Shown: one piece after another, positions 56,361-64,000 of the stretch
Layout: each line of letters starts with the position of its first letter
Position numbering within the stretch: the first letter of the stretch is position 1
DNA from: Notamacropus eugenii
Lineage: Eukaryota; Chordata; Mammalia; Diprotodontia; Macropodidae
Length of the DNA: 64,000 bases
Reading direction: 5' to 3'
NCBI RefSeq assembly: GCF_028372415.1
Contig: NC_092872.1
Span: forward strand, 258,875,008 to 258,939,007
Program-made: the position numbers and the translations under genes
Notes under the pieces: model-generated
The model's input: only the letters and a program-made list of their open reading frames with translations
Told to the model about the DNA's origin: nothing
Database searches by the model: none

Positions 56361-57167
56361 TGTGAGAAATAACTCATTGAGGCTCTGGAGGGGTGAAGAT
56401 AAAAGATAAATTTATTGCTTGTGGGTGCAATGGTAAGGTACGACTGCAGTCATAAAAATAGACACGCCTTCCAGAAACAAAAGTAAGCCTTAAAAACTGC
56501 AAAGTCCCTCCCCTGTCTTGCCATTGGTTGGGTAATACAGGATGTATAACTTTCCAATACACCTACTACACAGTTCCCCCTTGATATGTTGCTCCTCCTG
56601 CTACATGCATTGTATGACTGTTAAAATGAACCCTTAGTCCTCCTAGAGGAAGAGAAGTTAATATTCATAATCTTATAACACATGACCATTCTAAGCAAGA
56701 CTTAACTTTTTCTCTACTTAGCTGACTTCTAGCCTCAAAACAAGATAAAGCCAGTTGCATCCTTGCTTTATCTTCTGTGTGAGACATAACTGATTTGCTT
56801 GGCTATGTCTCTCATTCTGCTGATTGTTATTCTGAACTTATGGAAACAAATTTCTCCCTTTTATCTCTTTCTTTCCCCCTTCTTTTGCTAGAAGATAATC
56901 TAGTACTAATTTGTGTTGATCATGTCCCTGTTTAAATATTTCATCCTTGATAACCATAGGCAGAGAAATTCTCTTAGATATGCTGATTAGCTTGATGAGT
57001 AAAAGTATTTAATCAACATCTCCCATTGCTTTTCTTCTACAATCAATTTATTTTCTTGCATTTTCTGCAAGTTAAAAGACTTTCTGATATGTATGGATCC
57101 CTAGATTTCATAAGTCATATATTATATAATTTCTTTGGAAACAAGAGTTTTTTAATCATTCCTCACA
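56361..57167 (+). mobile_element. Solo LTR, second copy
   Basis: This 807-bp relative of 33,598-34,296 begins TGTGAGAAAT and ends CCTCACA. The flanking 5-mers are ATTTT and CTTTT, a target-site duplication with one mismatch. It keeps an internal ~100 bases (about 56,925-57,030) that the other copy lacks. Confidence 0.85.
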
Positions 57168-57649
57168 CTTTTTACGTAGGTTACAGAGAGTGGGGCTTTG
57201 TGAAGGGAAAATTGGTGGGGCAGTTTTTTCTTTGAGGAAAAACTCTCATCCTTAGTAGAACTGAGAAGAGCTAGTTGTAAGTCAGATTACACTGACCCCA
57301 ATGAATGATTGCAAATCTCTAGGCATAAGCAGTAGATTAATATGTGGTACTATAAGGGATTGATCTATTTTGTGGGTTCTGTGAGTCCATTCTCCTTTTG
57401 TTCCTCCCCCTCTTTGGTCATGCTATTAACCAAATCATTAAGCTTTGTTACTCATTTGTAATGACTCGGACCTAGAAGCAACACGAAGTGACTAGGATTC
57501 TTTCTTAGATATCAGTGTCCAGGTGGGTATGTGGCCTTTTTCCCAGAGTAGCCCCTGGGTCACACCCTCTGAGAACCTTTCTCCTTGGGATGATGTGTAA
57601 AGCTTTGCAGCTGAATTTAGAACATAGAATTTGAGTTTGAATCTTGCCT

Positions 57650-57770
57650 TCCCCTCTTAATACTTTTGTGTCCTTGATCAAGTTACTTAACTTTTCTGGG
57701 CCTCAGTTTCCTCATTTGTTAAATGATGAGATTGGAGTATATAACTTCTCCAGTTCTTTTCTTTTTTAAC
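57650..57770 (+). repeat. MIR-family SINE, sense
   Basis: 'gatcaagttacttaactttt', 'gggcctcagtttcctcattt' and 'gttaaatgatgagattggag' give the central and 3' MIR parts. Confidence 0.7.
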
Positions 57771-58164
57771 TTAGTGTTCCTAGATTCCTTCCTCTCATAT
57801 TTCTTTTATCCTCTGGAGTTCACTGAAACCTAATTTTCTCCTGAAAACACACATCTCTTGGCACCTTCTCTAACAATGGACATTTTCTGACTCCCTGGCA
57901 TCTGGAGCCTAGAGAAGGAGTTGGCATATTCCATGATCTACATGGTCACTTATAGTTCCTTCCCCTGCCACTATTTGACCTTCTCTCAAGTGTATTCTGT
58001 CCTTTTCAGTTCTCATGGTTGTCGTCTTTGGGCCTCTTGGTCACCCTTCTTCCCAGTAAGTTTAATACCTGGTTCTCCTTCATCTTCCCCACCTCAGCAA
58101 CCCTTGACCTCCAGTCTCTACCAATTGCAATTTCTAGAATCACTATCTCCAGTTCACCACAGTT

Positions 58165-58295
58165 TAGAAAACTTTTTGATAACTGTAATTGAGTACGATT
58201 GGTTTCCTTTGTCATCCTATATGTTTTATTATTTAAAAAAAACCATTATTCTGAGGCAGAGTTCATGATGCAGAAAAGGTTAAGAACCACTGACT
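58165..58295. repeat. Partial copy of the terminal-inverted-repeat family
   Basis: 'tttttgataactgtaattga', 'aaccattattctgaggcaga' and 'aaaaggttaagaaccactga' match the right half of the element at 53,597-54,094. Confidence 0.5.
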
Positions 58296-58497
58296 TAGAT
58301 CCACACTTTGCCTCCTTGCTTACTCAGCTTGCCTTGGCTCCCTTAATTCTGGCTCTATCAGGACCATGTTAGAGGAGGGAGGCTGAAATCACTGACTAAT
58401 TCAGTTTAGTAGATTAAAAGAGGAATCCTGGTAGATAAGTGGCCGAAGGGTGTGAACAAGCAGTTCATCTTTGTGTAGTCCTTTATCATTGTTCATT

Positions 58498-59425
58498 TGA
58501 GTTTACCTTTTTATTTTTCTCTTAACTCCTGTGTTTGAACTTCAAAGTTTTTAACAGCTCTAGTCTTTTCATTAGGAGTGCTTGTTTGTTGTTGTTTCAG
58601 TTGTATCTGACTCTTTGTGACCTCATTTTGGGGTTTTCTTGGCAAAGATAATAGAGTGGTTTGCCATTCCCTTCTCCATTTTGCAGGTGAGGAAGCTGAG
58701 GCAAGCAGGGTTAAGTGACTTGCCCAGGGTCAAACAACTAGGAAGTTTCTGAGGCTGGATTTGAACTCATGAAGAGGAGTCTTCTTGACTCCAGATCTGG
58801 CACTCTATCCACTGCAAGGGTCATTTCTCATCCCACTTTTACTGGGTAAATTATTCTTGGCCATAAGCCTATATTTTTTGTGTTCTGGAGTGTTGTATTC
58901 CAAGTTCTCCGCTCCTTTATCATTGTGGCTGCTAAACTGTGTGTGATCCTGCCTGTAGTTCTTTGGTACTTGAATTTGTTCATTCTGGCTGCTTGCTCTA
59001 ATTTTTCTTTGACCTGAAACCTCTGGGTTTTGGTTATGCTGGGGTTTTAGTAGGTGACTAGTGGATTCTTTCCAGTTCTGTTTTGCCCTCTGGTTTTGAA
59101 AGGTCCATGCAGATTTCTTTTAGGATTTCTTGAAATATATCTAGTCTCTTGGTTATGGTATTCAGTTAGTCCAGTGATTCCTAATTTTTTTCTCCTCAGT
59201 GTTTTCACCAGGTCAGTTGTTTTTGCTCTGAGATACCTTACATTTTCTTCTATTTTTACAGCCTTTTGACTTTGTTGTAACATTTTTTATTGTCTTGTGA
59301 AGTCATTGGCCTCTATTTTGTCCTTTCTGATTTTTAGGGATTTTGATGCTTTGTTATGGTTTTGTACCTCTTGTGTAAGACTTTTAATGTCCTTTGCAGT
59401 TCTGTTTCCTGTAACTCCTTTTTTT
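58498..59425 (-). mobile_element. Old HAL1/L1 ORF1 fragment, antisense, split by a SINE
   Basis: The fragment carries antisense ORF1-type blocks in order: 'gttctggagtgttgtattcc', 'cttgaatttgttcattctgg' and 'ttttcaccaggtcagttgtt'. It is much more decayed than the other three copies. The ORF1 relic is readable for only ~78 residues (59,283-59,047). A SINE at 58,583-58,820 separates its left edge. Confidence 0.65.
58583..58820 (+). repeat. SINE with RTE-like head and MIR-like core
   Basis: The head 'gttgtatctgactctttgtg' and 'ggcaaagataatagagtggt' resembles RTE/BovB-linked SINEs. It is followed by the familiar core 'gaggaagctgaggcaagcag' and 'gacttgcccagggtcaaaca' and the end 'ggcactctatccactgcaag'. 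This composite is one of the marks of a marsupial genome. It interrupts the older ORF1 fragment. Confidence 0.75.
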
Positions 59426-59615
59426 TTCCCACGTTTTTACTCTGGCACTCACATTTGTAACAACATTTAAAAAAAAAAACACAAAACTTAAAACTTTCGC
59501 TTTATCTGTTCCAAGAATGCCAGTTGAGTTTATGCCCAAGTTTGCCTTCTTTGAGGCTTTGCTTGTAGATGTTTGAGAATCAGCCTATTCGGAGTTTTTA
59601 ACATGAGGTAATAGT

Positions 59616-59617
<2 letters not shown>

Positions 59618-59662
<45 letters not shown>

Positions 59663-59728
59663 CTTTTTTTGTTTGCTGATTCTTCCTGGGTGTGTGTGTG
59701 TGAACTTTTTTTGTTTGCTGATTCTTCC
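59618..59728. repeat. (GT)n run followed by a 42-bp tandem duplication
   Basis: A GT run (59,618-59,660) is followed by AACTTTTTTTGTTTGCTGAT and TCTTCC, then a shorter GT run and a second perfect copy of the same sequence 42 bases later (59,660-59,686 and 59,702-59,728). Confidence 0.9.
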
Positions 59729-59828
59729 AGCCTACCTTATACATGCGATTTCATGGGTCATGCTCTGTACACTTAGAGGGAACGTCTGGCCTGCCCTGGC
59801 CTGGCTTTCTTGGGCTACTGAGTTCTAA

Positions 59829-60385
59829 ACCTCATTCCAAAAGGCCATTGATAGGGGATTCTCCTTATTGGTACAGCTCACTGCCCAGCAGTTCCTTGAA
59901 GTGACTGCAGAGACCCAAAGAAGCTATTTAGCTCTCTGAAGCCAAAGAGACTTGAAGTATGTTCAAAGGACTACAAGCTACAACTGAGCCCACATGTTGC
60001 TCCTGGGGTCCAAGTTACATAGCTGTGCTTATTTTTAAACTTGCTTCTTGCTTGGTACACAGTCTAAGACCTGTGACCATTCCTTATCCTGAACTGAACT
60101 AGGGTGCCTCCAGGCACAGGCCCTCATTCCGAGTTGGGTCCTCTTCCTAACCCTAAATGGCCTCCCTTCAACATACTCCTGGTCAGACCTGGTCCTCAGT
60201 GTCTATGGAACTCTGTCTATGCCCTGTGCCTAACTGGGCTGGAAAAATTTCTCACTGTGATGTTTTTCTTGGATTTCCTGATCAAGATTCAGACTAGTGG
60301 GTTTGCTAGGTCTGTTTGGAGGAGTGGGAGGAGGTCTGTACTTCTTTCTACTTCTCAGACCTGAGCTCTGCCCTCAGGTGACTTC
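59829..60385. other. Unassigned intron-like sequence
   Basis: I see no repeat family, exon or regulatory signal that I can support in this stretch. Confidence 0.4.
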
Positions 60386-60722
60386 TAAAGGAAGAAATCC
60401 TAGCTATCAACAATCATTTGAACAAATGCACTAAATCACTAATAATTAGAGAAATGCAATTTAAAGTAACTTTGATGTTCCTTCTATTACTTGTCAGAGT
60501 GGCAAAGATGAGAAAAGAGGAAAATAACAAGTGTTGTGGAAAATATTGGAGGAAAATGGACACACTAGTACTGGACCTGTGAATTGGTCCATCCTTCCTT
60601 CAAAGGTCATTTGGAATTGACCCAGCTACTGATACCAAGCCTATGTCCAAGTAAATCTATGGATGTGTATGTACAAAAATCTTTAGAGTAGCTCTTTTCA
60701 TGGTAAGCAGAAATGAGAAACT
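60386..60722 (+). mobile_element. L1 ORF2 C-terminal fragment, sense
   Basis: 'caacaatcatttgaacaaat', 'actaataattagagaaatgc' and 'ctacttgtca..gtggcaaag' follow the order of the L1 ORF2 end. It is short, with broken frames. Confidence 0.65.
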
Positions 60723-63390
60723 AAGAGGTTGGTCCTAACTTGAAACACTTCTTAGAGCATAGTTTAATGGGTGTTTCTTGAGTGCCAGTGGAGGGTAAGA
60801 ACATTTTAAAAATTAAGGCATGGTTGGTCCCTGCTTTTAAGGAATTTGGTCTTATTGGCTTGATCATATCCATAAATAAAGTGATTAAAAAAAGAGCAAG
60901 CCACAATACATTAAAAGTATCACAGTTTTTGGTTCAGGCAAAACGTCTGAGAAATCTTCCAAAGTTCAGAGTCTACCTCCCCAACTCCAGGTGTGCTCTA
61001 ATCATTTATGAGTTACAATAACACATTTCTGGAGTGCATTTGAGAGTGCTTTACAGTGTGCTTTCCTTTCACATTTTTGACAGTCACCTGAAGAGATTCT
61101 AAAAGTACTTTCCATAGGCCATTATGGGAAGAAGAAATGATCTGAGAGTTTTTTTTTAAAGAGAAAGAAAAGAAAAATCAAACTTGATAATGAAGCAAGT
61201 AACATGAAAAAAATCTTGTTTTAAGCATGAAATGCAGTTGGCGTATAAATCTGAACCTTCTCTTCCACAGACCAGCAAGTTAGCCTTGGTTAGTTTATAA
61301 GCTTGTACATGAACACCTGCTGTGTGTGAAGAAGTCAGTCAGGCACTAGGGAAATTAAAAAAAAAAAGACTTTCTTCTAACATGAGAGCCATTTAGAAAA
61401 CAGCACATCAGTTGAGTACGAAGGAACATCAGCATGGAGGGTCCTGAGGCAGTGATGGGAGGATGCTGTTTGGAGCTTGTTCCTGGCGTGGGGATGGCGT
61501 GAGGACCACTCCATTGTGCCACTGCTTACCCACATATCCAGGAAGGTCTGTGGGGGAGTTGTGTATGTGAGTAGGGTCATGGTTCCGTGGGATGGCAGCC
61601 CTGGTATGGGGCATGATTAATAGGCAGTGGAGAGAAGACAACACAACCCTTACTTTGCTTCTGTTTTCTGTGCTCTTTGGGTTGGGAAGAACAAAACACA
61701 AATTCCTAATTGGGAGTTAATTGAAACTTAAGATAACAAGAGTGCTGCCAGACAAACTAGCATTGATGAGTTCAAGCCACCAACCAAATGAACTGCATCC
61801 TGGAGCACTTTGAAGGCTGAACCATGTGGTTGCTATGTTACTATAAAATAGTATTTGAAGACGGTGAAAAATGGGGTAAGTACAGAAAGACTGCAAAGAA
61901 GGGAAACGTGTGAGTTGTTTTAAAAAGAGAATGGAGTTTGCAAAGGAAATGCAGGGGAATTTGACTCTCAGTTCTAGAATGTACTAGTAAAGGAAGGAGA
62001 GCCAGCACTGCTTAATCCAGAGCAGATCATGTCATCCCCACCTCTCTTAGGGAGGGGTTACCAGACTGCTACATCAGGGAAATGCTGTAGAGATGATCCA
62101 CTCAGATGTGAGCAAAACTTTTGCCAGGATGTCTCATACTTTTATGCAGGCTATGTGATTATACAGTTAAGTTTTTTTTTTTGTTAGGAAGTGGTTGAAT
62201 TACTGTGATAGATCAGAGGATTGATAATAATATGTTGATATCTCCTTAGAGGGAAAAGTATTTGGGGGAATCTATCCATGATGTGTTGTTTGATGTTTTT
62301 ATTAGTGAGCTTATTAAAGTATGACTCTCTGTCCTCTGTCACTTGGCTTCCTCTTGGTTTACCCCAGCCATTACCCCTTTTACTTCCTTTAGGCTCTTGA
62401 CCCTGTTGACAGTTCAGTTTTACTTTGTTCTTTGCTCTTGAGCCCTCCTTGCCCTACGATCATCTCTTTCTAAACCCCAGCCCTTGTTCTTACTTTTGCT
62501 ATTCCTACTTATGTGATGCTGCAGTATGCCACATAACAAGGCTAACTCACTGATATATCCCAGACCTTCTCCTTTCTCCATACGACATTCAATCTCCCAT
62601 TCTTTACAATAGCTTTTGCAAATCTTGTTTCCCAAGTCACTTAGATTCTCCTTCTCCCTTCCCTTCACCTTCTCAGCTGAGGTCTTAGCCTCATCCTTCA
62701 TTAAAGAAAATCCCCAAAATTTTAGAGTCCGTCTCCCAATCTTTTCAACATCTTTTGTCAATGTTTCCTCTTTTGCTCTAGTCTTAGAGGAAACAGGTGA
62801 CTCTTCTCTTGCGAATGCCAACTTCTCTATTTGTGTACTTGATCCCTTTCCTTCTCATCTTATCTAGGAACTTGCCCTTTCCTTCAGTAGGAAGGAACCA
62901 GCTCCTTCCTACTGCTTATAAGCATACCCAGATCTCCTCCATCTTTGAAGAACTTTGACTTGAGTATACCCAGGCTAACAGCTTGTCTCTTCCCTTTCAT
63001 AGCCAAACCGCTAGGAGAAGCCCTCTATACTCATTGGTTGCATTTTCTCCCTTCCTCGAAATCTGGCTCTCTTCTCTGGCCACCTCTTGTACAGCTTCAC
63101 AAATTACCTTACACCAGAAACCAGACCCTGGAGGAATTCATGTAACTTTACTAACCAAAGTGCTTCTCCCCAGCTGCCACTTGCCTTTGTGTGTTGTCTC
63201 CTGTGTTACTATAAGCTCCTGAGAACAGCAGTTGTCTTAGTTGTTGTATTTGCCCGGTGTTTAGCACAGTGTTGGGTTTATAGTAAATGCATTTTCTTTC
63301 ATCCCCTTTGGTCTTGTCTGGATGGGGTCCAGTGCTCTGTTCTAGGGTACCTTCTTAATTTCTCTCTCCGTGTCTCATCTTCTCCCATCA
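60723..63390. other. Intron-like sequence, no exon recognised
   Basis: Mixed unique and old repeat DNA. An L2/MIR-like tail 'gtgtttagcacagtgttggg' lies near 63,258. No SAR1A coding exon is recognised here. Confidence 0.45.
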
Positions 63391-63394
63391 GTTT

Positions 63395-63715
63395 ACCTGT
63401 TCACTTAGTGCAGACTCCCAGATCTGGATGTCTCCAGACCCATGTCAGCAGTTGGCTATTGGGCATCTTATTTGCATGTCCCATAGTCATTTCAAATTCA
63501 ATACGTCCAAAACAGAATGCATCAGGAGGCTGTCCAGATTCCCTGCTCCCCTTCAGTTATTAGTGTCCTCTCCTTCACAGATTGTTTTGTATCTGCTTTC
63601 CTGTATACTTGCTGCTTCCCTTCAGAGGAATGCAGGGTCTGGGAGGGCAGGGGCTGCTTTGTTTTTGTCCTGGTAGCCTTAGTACTTAATAAATGCTTGA
63701 TGAAAAAAATTAGCA
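63395..63715 (+). mobile_element. L2 LINE 3' fragment, sense
   Basis: The + strand frame around 63,428-63,560 reads 'MSPDPCQQLAIGHLICMSHS' and continues HFKFNTSKTECI. This matches the L2 reverse transcriptase C-terminal pattern (...ISTWMS.RHLKLN.SKTE...). It ends with the L2 tail 'cttagtacttaataaatgct'. The frame is broken by deletions. Confidence 0.75.
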
Positions 63716-64000
63716 TCATAAATAAAGCTGTATTAGGAAATGATGCAAAATCCTCCTTTGCTGACACAGTGTATTTGGTGCTTTGAGGATCTTTGTTTTT
63801 TGTCACTGTGGGTGCTCTTTTAACTTCTCGGCAATGGCAGGATTAATTTGATCATGCTTCAGAAATGGTGAGGGGCTAGATTTTGGCTTTTTCAACTTTT
63901 TCAGAATGGGTGAGGCAGTCAGCAGTTACAAGAGCAGCACTCCAGGGTGGCCTGACTGTGGAGGATCTGGTAGGAGAGAAAAATGGAGGAGAATCTATTT
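63716..64000. other. Unassigned sequence at the window edge
   Basis: Nothing recognisable. It continues beyond the window. Confidence 0.4.

Noticed and set aside
48004..57167. One large provirus bounded by the 48.0 kb LTR and the 56.4 kb LTR
   Set aside because: The two LTRs belong to different families and the interval contains a host CpG-island promoter.
49747..64000. Coding exons of SAR1A
   Set aside because: I looked for sequence encoding the conserved N-terminus and the GTP-binding GLDNAGKT loop on the + strand and found none. They probably lie beyond the window.
1..64000. CRISPR arrays, bacterial operons, tRNA or rRNA genes
   Set aside because: The regularly repeated tracts are microsatellites without spacers, the gene structure is eukaryotic, and no tRNA cloverleaf or rRNA block was recognised. 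tRNA-like heads belong to old SINEs.

Overview
The window looks like a piece of a marsupial (metatherian) nuclear genome. One vertebrate gene is split into small exons over many kilobases. The rest is filled with MIR/CORE-type SINE copies, L1 3' ends, LTR copies and several 'half-L1' (HAL1-type) elements. This repeat mixture, especially the HAL1 copies and a SINE joining an RTE-like head to a MIR-like core, is what I associate with marsupials. The species cannot be named from the sequence alone.

Positions 1-25,750 hold the 3' part of PPA1, the cytosolic inorganic pyrophosphatase, on the + strand. Nine exons (6,184 to 25,423) splice in frame into 248 residues plus stop. As I remember human PPA1, these correspond to residues 42-289 with no net length difference. 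The exons for the first ~41 residues were not found and should lie upstream of the window. Introns carry L1 3' fragments (5.7, 6.9 and 18.6 kb), SINE remnants, a large CA/CAGA microsatellite (10.4 kb) and a full-length antisense HAL1 (22.5-25.4 kb) that sits 21 bases before the last exon.

Positions 25,750-48,750 are intergenic and repeat-dominated. They hold SINE remnants, GA-rich and TTCC tracts, a + strand L1/HAL1-like element broken by a solo LTR (32.6-36.7 kb), and an old LTR-flanked provirus-like element (37.6-48.4 kb). That element has a recognisable primer-binding site and polypurine tract, no retroviral reading frame, an internal inverted duplication and a 3'-truncated HAL1.

Positions 48,750-64,000 start with a CpG island and a TATA-less promoter with ETS- and CRE-like sites, followed by a likely noncoding first exon read on the + strand. 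In the human genome the gene immediately downstream of PPA1, in the same orientation, is SAR1A (a COPII small GTPase), so this is most likely the SAR1A promoter and the start of intron 1. No SAR1A coding exon was found up to 64,000. The rest is intron-like DNA with a truncated HAL1, a second copy of the solo LTR, SINE, L1 and L2 fragments, and one near-perfect hairpin at 56.2 kb.

I did not find a clearly new biological system. The most interesting items are the HAL1 insertion that duplicated a probable splice branch site, the inverted duplication inside the provirus-like element, a half-L1 variant that keeps an ORF2 tail, and the 56.2 kb hairpin.
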